From: JBCBUE01 sp039818285
Lineage (GTDB): Bacteria; Planctomycetota; Phycisphaerae; Phycisphaerales; Phycisphaeraceae
DNA length: 61,430 nucleotides
Direction: 5' to 3'
Assembly (NCBI GenBank): GCA_039818285.1
Contig: JBCBUE010000012.1
Span: 1-61,430 of the forward strand
Positions 41,163 to 49,290 of this stretch are shown here, piece by piece; the stretch's first letter is position 1; each line of letters begins with the position of its first letter. The position numbers were made by a program, and so were the translations under genes. The notes under the pieces were generated by a model. It searched no databases, was not told where the DNA came from, and saw only the letters and a program-made list of their open reading frames with translations.

Positions 41163-43486
41163 TGCCGGCCAACGCCGGGACCCTGGTCCTCGCCATCGAC
41201 GGGCTCGGCCCCGAACGCGTCGTCCGTCTGGCCGGCGCCGGCCGCCTCCCCCGGCTCGCCGCCCTGCTCGCCGGCGCCCAGCGCTTCCGCGTGACGCCCC
41301 ACCCCGTCCGCGACCCCACCGTGCCGTGGGCCGATCTTGCCTCCGGCGCCGATGCCACCGACCACGGCGTCCTCGCCCCCGCGACCGTCGATCACGGCCG
41401 AGTCCGACTCACCGGCCACCGCGACTGGCTCAAGCCGCCCATCTGGATCGACGCGGCCAAAACCGGCACCGCCTGCCGCGTCGTCAACTGGCCCGCCACG
41501 CACTCGCCGCCCGACCTGCTCGGCCTTACGGTCGTCTCCGACGCCTGGCTGCGATCGCTCGATCGCGGCGCACCGCCGGACCCGGCCGGCTTAACGGCCG
41601 GCATCACGGAACATCAGCTCCGCAGCGCCCGTGTCGCCCCTGACGACCTGCCGGTCCAGGCCGTCTCCGCCGCGGCCGCGCCCGCCATCGGTCGGATCGA
41701 CGACGAGCTGCGCAACATCATCGCCAGAGCCGCGACCACCCTTCAACTCGCCGGCGAACTCACGACGCCAGCGCCCCAAGCCTCGGCCATGTTCGTCCGC
41801 CTGGACTACATCCTGCAACTGGCCGCCTGGTGCATCGACGCCGGGATCACCGACCCGGACCTCGGTGAGATCGCGGACCGCGCCGCGCAAGCGGTCGACG
41901 CCATGGTCGGTGAACTTGTCGACCAACCGGGCTTCCGCTCGATCTGGCTCGCCGGCGCCACCGACATCCGTCCGCTGCCCGACGAGCTGACCCACCGAGA
42001 GATGAGCCTGGGCCTGCCGTTCCTGGTCCATCAGCGCTCGGGGATCTGGGCCGCCCGGGTCGATCAACCCGCGACGCCCAGCCGGCCGGTCGAGAAGACC
42101 ACATGCATCGACCTCAACCACGCGCTGCGCGACGAGTTGGGCCTGCCCTCACTCCCGTCGACGGCCGAGACGACACCACCGCCATCGGCCTGGCAACCCG
42201 ACACGATCTTGAACCTCAGCGCCAACGGAGCCGCGACAGAAGCCGCGCAGCGGCTTGGCCTGGTCGACGACCCCGAAGACCCCGGCGTCCGCTCCGCCTG
42301 CCGCCACGCCCGCACGCTCGCGCTGGCCCACCAGGCGTCGGCCGCCGGCCGAGACGACCGCGCAGCCCTCGCCTGGGTGCACGCCGAAGGCGTCATCGAC
42401 CGATGGGAGGTCCGACTGGCCACGCTCGCCGCGCTCATGAAAGCGGGTCGCTGGCCCCAGGCCGCTCGCGCCGCCGAGTCGATGCAGGCCGACGCCCCCG
42501 ACGAGCCCCGCCTGATCGCCCTGCTCGAACGATGGCCCGAAACCACCGACCGGCCGCCACCGCCCGACGCCCCGACCCGCCCGGATCAACCGGCCGCCGT
42601 GACGCTCGAGATCGACGCTGGCTCGCTGCTGATCGAACGCAGCGCCGCCGCGGTGCGTGAGATCGAACGAGCGATCGAGCCGATCGTGAAGGGGGCCGAG
42701 GACATCCAGCGCAAGCTCCTCGACGCGCTGCCGACCGCCCAAGACGCGAGCGCAAGGCTGCCGTCGGTGACCGCCGTGTCGGGTCGGCCACCGGATCGAT
42801 GGGCCCGCGAGTGGGTGCGGCGGCACGCGCCGGTGCTCAGCGGCTTGTCTCGTCACCCCGAACGCCAGCGGGCGCTCGATCGCCCCGAGCTCGAGCGGTG
42901 GACCCCCGAGCTACTCCGCGAACTCCACCGACACGCCACCGGAACCGCCACAGCCGGCACCGCATGGCGGGCCATCGATCGCCCAGACGGCCTCTCGGGC
43001 AATGGCTTCGACGGCAGGCCGCTGGGTAGTCGCCCCACGCTCGCTTCCGCCGACATCCCCGCCGCGATCCAGCGATGGTGCGACGAGCTGAATCGTCGCC
43101 GGCCCGATCGATTGTCGACCGCCCTGGTGACGGCCGCGCTGGCCATGGGCGACGTGTTTGGCATCCACCCGTTCGCCGACGGCAACGGGCGCACGGCCCG
43201 GGCCATGCTGGCTCATCAGCTCGCCCCCTACGCCGCGCTGTCGTTCCCCGCGCTCCACGCCGGGCTCGAGGCCGCGTTCGATCGGCACCGTGTCCGCTAC
43301 ATCGCGCTCGCCGGCGACCTTCCTCTGCCGTTGATCGCGAGTCGCGACACCACGCAAGGTTGCCAGGCCTGGGCCGAGTTGATCGCTCGGCTGTGGGTCG
43401 AGTCGCAACGCCAAGCGCTCAACGACGCCGGGCTGCTCACTTCGAGAAAGCGCCACGCCCGGCTCACGACGCCCCGCCTCGATTGA
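41162..43486 (+). CDS. Fusion of an AlkP-superfamily phosphodiesterase-like domain with a Fic domain
   Basis: 774 residues. N-terminal part (1-300) resembles type I phosphodiesterases: LVLAIDGLGPERV (Asp13), the nucleophile position in VRDPTVPWADLASG (Thr53), DATDHGVL, VVNWPATHSPPDLLGLTVVS, and LDYILQ (Asp215). The Asp-His pair expected near residue 268 reads D268-I269, so the metal site may be damaged. Residues about 340-470 are helical, TPR-like. The C-terminal Fic domain (about 560-720) carries the complete motif HPFADGNGRTAR at 669-680, so it should transfer AMP or another nucleotide to a protein hydroxyl. SLLIER at 488-493 resembles the autoinhibitory SxxxE(G/N) motif except for the final Arg. 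Translation is coupled to the upstream PEP-CTERM gene. No signal peptide, so cytoplasmic. Confidence 0.8.
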   Translation: MPANAGTLVLAIDGLGPERVVRLAGAGRLPRLAALLAGAQRFRVTPHPVRDPTVPWADLASGADATDHGVLAPATVDHGRVRLTGHRDWLKPPIWIDAAKTGTACRVVNWPATHSPPDLLGLTVVSDAWLRSLDRGAPPDPAGLTAGITEHQLRSARVAPDDLPVQAVSAAAAPAIGRIDDELRNIIARAATTLQLAGELTTPAPQASAMFVRLDYILQLAAWCIDAGITDPDLGEIADRAAQAVDAMVGELVDQPGFRSIWLAGATDIRPLPDELTHREMSLGLPFLVHQRSGIWAARVDQPATPSRPVEKTTCIDLNHALRDELGLPSLPSTAETTPPPSAWQPDTILNLSANGAATEAAQRLGLVDDPEDPGVRSACRHARTLALAHQASAAGRDDRAALAWVHAEGVIDRWEVRLATLAALMKAGRWPQAARAAESMQADAPDEPRLIALLERWPETTDRPPPPDAPTRPDQPAAVTLEIDAGSLLIERSAAAVREIERAIEPIVKGAEDIQRKLLDALPTAQDASARLPSVTAVSGRPPDRWAREWVRRHAPVLSGLSRHPERQRALDRPELERWTPELLRELHRHATGTATAGTAWRAIDRPDGLSGNGFDGRPLGSRPTLASADIPAAIQRWCDELNRRRPDRLSTALVTAALAMGDVFGIHPFADGNGRTARAMLAHQLAPYAALSFPALHAGLEAAFDRHRVRYIALAGDLPLPLIASRDTTQGCQAWAELIARLWVESQRQALNDAGLLTSRKRHARLTTPRLD

Positions 43487-43584
43487 CGAACACGGCTCAG
43501 GCAAACCATTCATCAATGAACTTTCGCGGGGTTCAGTTGGCGAACCGATTCCATGGGGTAAAATCGACAGGGGTAATATTCCCC

Positions 43585-43768
43585 AGCCCCGCGAGGTCCG
43601 CTCTACACGCGGCACCATGGCTCGAGCCGATGCGCGAACCCTGGGGGTCCACGATCGGGCGCGAAGGCCAAGCCCCCCACGAGGGGAAGGCCGGGACGAT
43701 CCGGCATGGATCCCACCTTAAAGCAGGGTTCGAGCTTGGCCGCGAGCGGCCTCCTCGCGGGGCTTTTT
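43585..43768 (+). ncRNA. ssrS: 6S RNA candidate
   Basis: About 184 bases, the size of bacterial 6S RNA. A 12-base-pair closing helix joins 43585-43596 to 43753-43764, followed by TTTT; CCGCTC (43598-43603) pairs with GAGCGG (43744-43749). After an asymmetric open bubble, CGAACCCTG (43635-43643) pairs with CAGGGTTCG (43724-43732) and GGGGTCCA (43644-43651) with TGGATCCC (43707-43714, one G-U), capped by a GC-rich hairpin. This long hairpin with a central bubble mimics an open promoter and binds housekeeping RNA polymerase. The 3' part CACCTTAAAGCAGGGTTCGA recalls the E. coli molecule. A -10-like TAATAT (43574-43579) places the start near 43585. Confidence 0.55.
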
Positions 43769-43796
43769 CATGCGCCCGCCCCTCCCTTGCGCTAGC

Positions 43797-44776
43797 ATGA
43801 TGCGCATGGCCGCCTCCACCTCCCCCGACGCCCCCCCCCCCCCCCCCCCCCCCCCGAGGCCGCGCGGGCCCTGCCCGTCGTCAACGCCGCCGTCGACGCC
43901 CTGCTCGACAGCTACGCCGACGACGAACGCACCCGCCATCTCGACTCGCCCTTCCTGCCCAGCCGCGCCCGCGCCATCGAGGTGATCGAGCTGCTCCGTC
44001 GCGTCGTCTTCCCCGGCTATTTCGAGGACCGCCGGCTCACCTCCGACAACGTCCGCGAACACACCCACGACCTGCTCGCCGACCTTTACAGCAAGCTGCA
44101 CGAGCAGGTCCGCCAGTCGCTGCGCTACGTGCTCAACCGAGACCAGCCCGGCATCGGCGACGACTGCGACGACTGCGACGAGAAGGCCACCGACCTCACC
44201 GAGCAGTTCTTCGCCGGCCTGCCGGACATCCGCGCCGTCCTCGCCGCCGACGTCCAGGCGACCTTCGACGGCGACCCCGCCTCGGTCAACACCGACGAGC
44301 TGATCTTCTGCTACCCCGGCGTCGACGCCGTCTTCACCCACCGCGTCGCCCACGCGCTCTACCGCCTCGGCGTGCCGATGCTGCCGCGCATCATGTCCGA
44401 ATACGCCCACAACGAGACCGGCATCGACATCCACCCCGGCGCCACCGTCGGCCCGGGCCTTTGCATCGACCACGGCACCGGCATCGTCGTCGGCGAGACC
44501 TGCGAGATCGGACGCGGCGTCAAGCTCTACCAGGGCGTCACGCTGGGCGCCATGTCCTTGCGTGGCGGACACGATCGTTGGGCCGGACGCAAACGCCACC
44601 CCACCATCGAGGACGGCGTCACCATCTACGGCGGGGCCATCATCCTCGGCGGCCAGACCACCATCGGCGCCGGCGCGACCATCGGCGGCTCGGTCTTCAT
44701 CACCCATTCGATCCCCGCCGGCCACACCGTCACGATGGCCGAGAAGAACCTCAAGATCACCCCGCCCAAGGGCTGA
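43797..44776 (+). CDS. cysE: Serine O-acetyltransferase, interrupted by a frameshift in a poly-C tract
   Basis: Makes O-acetylserine from serine and acetyl-CoA for cysteine synthesis. After the C-run the frame reads EAARALPVVNAAVDALLDSY, HLDSPFLPSRARAIEVIELL and RRVVFPGYFED, the usual helical N-domain, then the left-handed beta-helix: ETGIDIHPGATVGPGLCIDH, GTGIVVGETCEIGRGVKLYQ, HPTIEDGVTIYGGA. The catalytic His of IDHGTG and Asp/His of HPG region are in place. Starts at 43797-43806 encode MAASTSPDAPPP and enter the poly-C in a different frame, so as assembled the full protein is not made; a GTG at 43982 would give a shorter protein lacking part of the N-domain. Either phase variation or a sequencing error. 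Confidence 0.8.
43831..43855 (+). repeat. Homopolymer of 25 C inside the cysE start region
   Basis: An unbroken run of 25 C from 43831 to 43855. The candidate starts (ATG 43797, 43800, 43806) are in one frame, the serine acetyltransferase body in another; 23 or 26 C would join them. Runs of this length slip readily during replication, and are also hard to sequence, so the true length is uncertain. Confidence 0.85.
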
Positions 44777-44786
44777 TCGGCTGGCG

Positions 44787-45920
44787 CTAAGCGGCTCGCG
44801 TCACCCCCACCAGCCGCGGCTTGGGCGTCGCCGCTCGCGTCTCGTGAGCCGCGTCGATCGGGAACGACACCGTGATCGGCAGCCCGTACTCCGGACGCAC
44901 CACCACCTCGATCGCCCACGCGATCCGCTCGCCCCCGTTGCTCAGCGTCGCGCGACGCTTGCGCGGCGGCACCGCAAACCCGTGCGTGCTCGCGATCGGC
45001 GCCCCCGGGCTCGCCAGGCGACCGCTCGCGTCCTCGGCCGACGCTCGGTACAGCTCCGTCGCGCTCAGCCCGTCGATCCGACGGCACACCAGGCTCGTCT
45101 TCACCGACCGCAGCACGATCGGCCGACGCACGCTCAGCTTCACCCGCGTCACCACGTCGTGCTCCAGGCTCATCACCGCTCGCGTCACCGACACGCTCGG
45201 CGGCACGATCCGCCCCGACCAGACCGTCAGCTTCACCGCCCGCACGATCCACCACGCGCTCACGCCGCCCCACACCGCGATCGCCATCCCGCCGGCCACC
45301 GTCAACGGCCCGCCCAGCCCCAGGTAGTGATGAGCGATCGCCGGCACGCCGCCGAGCAGCGCCGTCCCCGCCGCGGCCCAGGCCGTCGGCACGCAGCACC
45401 CGCCCGTCACCCCGCCCCGCAGGCCATACCAACCGTGATGACCCGTCGGCGTGGCCACCGCCGCCGCCAGCCGCGACCGGCTCGCCCGCCACGCCCCCCA
45501 CCAGCCGCCCAGCAGCAACACGCCTCCCAGCCACACCACCATCGGGATCGCCGTCGGCGTCGGGTCCAGCCACGCCACGCCCGGCCGCGCCGGGTCCAAC
45601 CACACCCGCACCCCGGCCCGCGACCGGTCCGCCTCGGCCAGCGACTCCGCCGACGCACGCGACCACGCCGCCGTCCCCCCCAGGTCCATCCACGACCACC
45701 GCCGCGCCTCACGCTCCCGCCCATCGGCCCGGTACGCCACCACTGCCCGCGGACGGTGCGTCCCCCACGCCGTGACCCCGACGCTCACCTCGACCAGCCG
45801 CCCCTTCACCGACTCCGCCCCCGACAAAGCCCGGTGTTGACCGATCGTCAGCCAGCCGCCCACGCCCAACACGGCAAGGGCCAGCACGAGCAGCGCGTGA
45901 GTCCAGAAGCGTCCAGCCAT
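44787..45920 (-). CDS. DUF3592-like membrane protein
   Basis: 377 residues. One N-terminal span (about 5-25, THALLVLALAVLGVGGWLTI), a soluble beta-rich section with VKGRLVEVSVGVTAWGTH and PAVVAYRADGREREARRWSW, as in DUF3592 proteins, and WLDPARPGVAWLDPTPTAIP leading into further membrane spans (about 115-200). The C-terminal half is soluble. The ATG at 45920 has GGAGAG upstream and a proper membrane start; a longer frame from 46034 is Gly/Arg-rich and less likely. It converges on cysE with 10 bases between stops. Function unknown. Confidence 0.65.
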   Translation of the reverse strand: MAGRFWTHALLVLALAVLGVGGWLTIGQHRALSGAESVKGRLVEVSVGVTAWGTHRPRAVVAYRADGREREARRWSWMDLGGTAAWSRASAESLAEADRSRAGVRVWLDPARPGVAWLDPTPTAIPMVVWLGGVLLLGGWWGAWRASRSRLAAAVATPTGHHGWYGLRGGVTGGCCVPTAWAAAGTALLGGVPAIAHHYLGLGGPLTVAGGMAIAVWGGVSAWWIVRAVKLTVWSGRIVPPSVSVTRAVMSLEHDVVTRVKLSVRRPIVLRSVKTSLVCRRIDGLSATELYRASAEDASGRLASPGAPIASTHGFAVPPRKRRATLSNGGERIAWAIEVVVRPEYGLPITVSFPIDAAHETRAATPKPRLVGVTRAA

Positions 45921-46101
45921 GAGAGACAACTCTCCAAGAGGGATACGTGACCCCACCCATATCGGTCGCCTCAAGCGTGGATTCAGCCCCCCGCCCCGCC
46001 CGACACCCAGACGCCCCGCGCTCCCGACGGTCACGGAAGATGGGCAATCATCCGCGGCGAGCCCGGACCCGCCCAGCTTGCCTCACCCGCACCGCCGTGG
46101 C

Positions 46102-46935
46102 CTACGGCGTCGCCGACCCGCCGCCCGACGCCCCGCCCGCCTCGGCCGACGTCAGCCCCACCGGCTCACGCAACTCGACCACCGGCGGCTTCCGCCAGAA
46201 CGCCAGCCGACTCCCGAACGCCGGCGCCGGCACGTACGGCCGATACCCGTAGGGCAGCCGATCCACGAACAGCTCGCCGCGACGACCCTCCGCCCACGCC
46301 AGCCAGTCCGCCGGATCGTCCCCCGCGTCGGTCCCCGTCATCATCGTCAGCGCGTCCCGCGCGTTCGTCACCACCCCAAAGTCCAGGTCCAGCAACGCCG
46401 ACACCAACGCGTCGAACGCGTCCGGGTCGTCAAACTGACCCAGTGCGTACGCCGCGGCCGCCCGAGCGTCGGCGTCGTCGTCCTCGGTCACCACCGCGAT
46501 TAACGGCTCGATCGCGTCGGGGTTGTGCAGCTTCTGCAACGCCCGCGCCGCCTGCCACCGCACGAACCCGTCGCGGTCGCGCAGCAGCGGGATCAGCCGG
46601 TCGGCGTCTTCGGGCGTGCCGTGATCGCCCAGCGCCGCCGCCACCGCCGCCCGCACCGTCGCGTCGCGGTCGTCCAGCAGCAGCCGGTACATCCGCAGGT
46701 ACGGGTCCTCGCCGCCGAACGGCGACGCATTGATGAGGGCCACGGCCCGTCGGCGCTTGTCGGCGTCGAACACGTTGAACGCGTCCCGCGCCGCCTCGCC
46801 CGGCGTGGGCGGGATCAGCGGCTCCAGCAGATCGCCAAACACGTTGTCGCTGCCGCCGCCGCGACAACCTACGCTGGCCAAGGCAATCAGGGCGGCCCAA
46901 CTCAGGGCCCAGCCGGTGCGGCGAAGCTCTCGCAT
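46102..46935 (-). CDS. HEAT-repeat lipoprotein
   Basis: 277 residues. Lipoprotein signal WALSWAALIALASVGCRGGG with Cys at about residue 24. The mature part has about four HEAT-like repeats (about 70-200): DRDATVRAAVAAALGDHGTP, DRDGFVRWQAARALQKLHNP, DADARAAAAYALGQFDDP and DFGVVTNARDALTMMTGTDA, each an alpha-alpha hairpin for protein binding. A proline- and glycine-rich end follows. Probably on the periplasmic face of a membrane as a scaffold. Divergent from the membrane protein at 46986. Confidence 0.75.
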   Translation of the reverse strand: MRELRRTGWALSWAALIALASVGCRGGGSDNVFGDLLEPLIPPTPGEAARDAFNVFDADKRRRAVALINASPFGGEDPYLRMYRLLLDDRDATVRAAVAAALGDHGTPEDADRLIPLLRDRDGFVRWQAARALQKLHNPDAIEPLIAVVTEDDDADARAAAAYALGQFDDPDAFDALVSALLDLDFGVVTNARDALTMMTGTDAGDDPADWLAWAEGRRGELFVDRLPYGYRPYVPAPAFGSRLAFWRKPPVVELREPVGLTSAEAGGASGGGSATP

Positions 46936-46985
46936 GGGCGACGAGTGTAGCGGCTGGCGACACGGACCACGGCGAGCCAAGCGGC

Positions 46986-47879
46986 ATGGCGGACGCTCAC
47001 AACAACGCGCTGCGGGCCCCGGAAGTCGTCGCCGCCGCGGTCAGCAACGCCGCCACGCTCGCGCTGCTCACCCGCCCCGCCGCGGGCGCCGGCTGGACCG
47101 CCACCCTGTGCACGCTCCTGCTCTCGGCCGCCAGCGCCGCGACGCTCGTGGTCGCGGCGGTCGGCCTGTACCGCCTGCTCAGCGGCGGCGGCGCGTCGCG
47201 CCGCACGGCCCGCGCCCGCTGGATCGGTCTGGCCAGCACGGCCGGGCTGCTCGTCAGCGTGATCGCCGCGGCCGGGATCGGGCAGGCGTCGGCGCTGGTC
47301 GCGGGGCTGGCGGCGATGGGCGCGGTGAGCTACGCGGCGTTCGCGCGGTTCCTCCCGGCCGTCGGCGTGGTCAGCCTCGGCCTGCTGGCGGGCGCGTCCA
47401 TGCTGGTCGCCGACCCGCGGCTGGGGCCGGTGTGGCCCGTGATGCTGACGATGACGCACGTCATGGCCTGCACCGCCGCGCGAGTGTCCAGCCGGCACCG
47501 ACGCCCGGGCTGGCGAGGCCGCGACACGCTGCTGGCCGTCGCCGGCTGGTGCTTCTGGTCGCTGGTCTGGCTCGGCGTCAGCCCGTGGCGGGCGGGCGGG
47601 GCCGAGCCGGCATCGACCGGGCTCTGGCTGGCCGTCGGCGTGGCCGTCGCCTTCGCCGCGGTCGCCCTCGTCGGGCGCGGCGCGCCGATGCGATCGGCCT
47701 GGGCCCTTCGCGTCATGCACGCCTACAACGCCGCCTGGCTCCTCGGCTTGGGCGACATCGCCTGGGCGCTGCTCCCGATCGCCCTGGGCGCCGCCGCCTG
47801 GGCCGCCGGGCGACATTTCACGCCGCCTTCTTCCCCATCTCAACGCTTGTTTCTGCGTGGCGTTAGGAACGAGTCATAA
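46986..47879 (+). CDS. Polytopic membrane protein of unknown function
   Basis: 297 residues, Ala/Val/Leu-rich, with about eight or nine predicted membrane spans separated by short loops; loops are basic on one side (SGGGASRRTARARW, RVSSRHRRPGWRGRD), giving an orientation. Charged or polar motifs typical of UbiA or other enzymes (such as NDxxD) are absent. I cannot assign a family. The neighbour phoU starts 96 bases downstream on the same strand. Confidence 0.6.
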   Translation: MADAHNNALRAPEVVAAAVSNAATLALLTRPAAGAGWTATLCTLLLSAASAATLVVAAVGLYRLLSGGGASRRTARARWIGLASTAGLLVSVIAAAGIGQASALVAGLAAMGAVSYAAFARFLPAVGVVSLGLLAGASMLVADPRLGPVWPVMLTMTHVMACTAARVSSRHRRPGWRGRDTLLAVAGWCFWSLVWLGVSPWRAGGAEPASTGLWLAVGVAVAFAAVALVGRGAPMRSAWALRVMHAYNAAWLLGLGDIAWALLPIALGAAAWAAGRHFTPPSSPSQRLFLRGVRNES

Positions 47880-47975
47880 TTCAGTCAACACGATCATTTC
47901 TCGCCGCCACAACGTAGCTTACACGTGCCTCAGGGGCTGGGAGTCGGTCCTTTCTCTCGACACACGGTGGCCGCG

Positions 47976-48701
47976 ATGTCCGTTCACTTGCAACGACAAC
48001 TCGAACGCCTCAAGCGCATGCTGCTGGGCCTGGGCGCTCAGGTCGAGGAGAACCTCCTCCGCGTGATCGCGTCGATGGAACGGCACGAACCCGAACTCGC
48101 CGCCGAAGTCATCGCCGCCGACCGGCCCATCGACCAGCTCGAGGTCGCCATCGAGGAAGAGTGCCTGCACACCCTCGCGCTGCACCAGCCGGTCGCCTTC
48201 GACGTGCGCTACGTGGTCGGCGTCTTGAAGATGAAGACCGAGCTCGAGCGGATCGGCGACCTCGCCGTCAACATCGCCGAGCGCTGCCTGGACCGCGGCC
48301 GACGCCCGCTTCCCGAGGAGGTCGCCAAGGCCCGGCAGATCGCCGACCACGCCGCCCAGCTCGTCAAGCTCAGCCTCGACGCGATCGTCGACGTCGACAC
48401 GCAGCTCGCCCGCGACGTCGTCGTCTCCATCGAAGCCTTCGACCGCGACGTCAGCGACCTCGACGCCCGCCTCATCGAGGCCACGCGCCAACGCCCCGAG
48501 CGCGTCGGCGTCTACATGCCCTGGATGAGTAACGCCCACTACCTCCGACGCATCGGCGTCCACGCCGGCCAGATCGCCAGCCACGTCATCTCCATGGCCG
48601 AGGGCCACGACGCCATCCCCATGCACGCCGGCTCCGCCGAAGCGCCGCCCCAGCGACCCGAACTCGCGCTCGCCGCCGACCGCGCCGCCGCCATCGGCTG
48701 A
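47976..48701 (+). CDS. phoU: Phosphate signalling protein PhoU
   Basis: 241 residues with two PhoU three-helix repeats (about 5-110 and 120-220). Characteristic pieces are MLLGLGAQVEENLLRVIASM, AADRPIDQLEVAIEEECLHT, FDVRYVVGVLKMKTELERIG, DLAVNIAERCLDR, and the second-repeat MPWMSNAHYLRRIGVHAGQI. PhoU couples the PstSCAB transporter to the PhoR sensor and keeps phosphate genes off when phosphate is ample. No pst or phoR gene is nearby. The ATG at 47976 is chosen; GTG at 47967 is possible. Confidence 0.9.
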   Translation: MSVHLQRQLERLKRMLLGLGAQVEENLLRVIASMERHEPELAAEVIAADRPIDQLEVAIEEECLHTLALHQPVAFDVRYVVGVLKMKTELERIGDLAVNIAERCLDRGRRPLPEEVAKARQIADHAAQLVKLSLDAIVDVDTQLARDVVVSIEAFDRDVSDLDARLIEATRQRPERVGVYMPWMSNAHYLRRIGVHAGQIASHVISMAEGHDAIPMHAGSAEAPPQRPELALAADRAAAIG

Positions 48702-48723
48702 CCCACGCGACCACCCGACGGCG

Positions 48724-49275
48724 TCACATCGGCTTGCCTTCCACCGTCGCGTCGTACACGCTCAGCAGCTTCGCCTTGTCGAACACCATCTCGTTGCGGC
48801 TCAGGCCCACGATGTCGTACGCCTGCGTCAGCTCGATGGCGTCGACCGGGCACGCCTCCTCGCACATCCCGCAGAAAATGCACCGCAGCTCGTCGATGTC
48901 GAATTTGACCGGATACTTCTCGCGGTCGTCCCACGGGCTGGCCTTGCCCTCGATGTGAATGCACCGCGCCGGGCACGCCGTCGAGCACATGAAGCACGCC
49001 ACGCACTTGACCCGCCCGTCCTCGTCGCGGTTCAGCCGGTGCACCCCGCGGAAGTTCTCGACCTGCATCCCGCCGTCCATCGGGTCGCGATCTTCCCGCC
49101 GCTGCTCGGGGTACTCCATCGCCCGGTTGTGCTTCCGCGCCGACCCGCCGACCGACCCCACGATGTGCTTGAACGTCGTGCCCAGCCCCTTGAACACCTC
49201 GGGCAGGTAGAACGCCTGCGCCGGCGTCAGGTCCGGCTTGTCCACGACAACGACATCGGTCTCGGTCCAGCTCAT
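48724..49275 (-). CDS. nuoI: NADH-quinone oxidoreductase subunit I (orphan)
   Basis: 183 residues. Two 4Fe-4S motifs, CVACFMCSTACPARC (about residues 93-107) and CIFCGMCEEACPVDA (about 135-149), which carry clusters N6a and N6b to the quinone end of complex I. The N-terminus has FKHIVGSVGGSARKHNRAME typical of NuoI. No other nuo gene lies in the window; phoU is convergent with a 22-base gap and trkH is upstream with 15 bases. So either nuoI has been separated from its operon or this is a copy. Confidence 0.9.
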   Translation of the reverse strand: MSWTETDVVVVDKPDLTPAQAFYLPEVFKGLGTTFKHIVGSVGGSARKHNRAMEYPEQRREDRDPMDGGMQVENFRGVHRLNRDEDGRVKCVACFMCSTACPARCIHIEGKASPWDDREKYPVKFDIDELRCIFCGMCEEACPVDAIELTQAYDIVGLSRNEMVFDKAKLLSVYDATVEGKPM

Positions 49276-49290
49276 GCGGTCATCTTAGCC

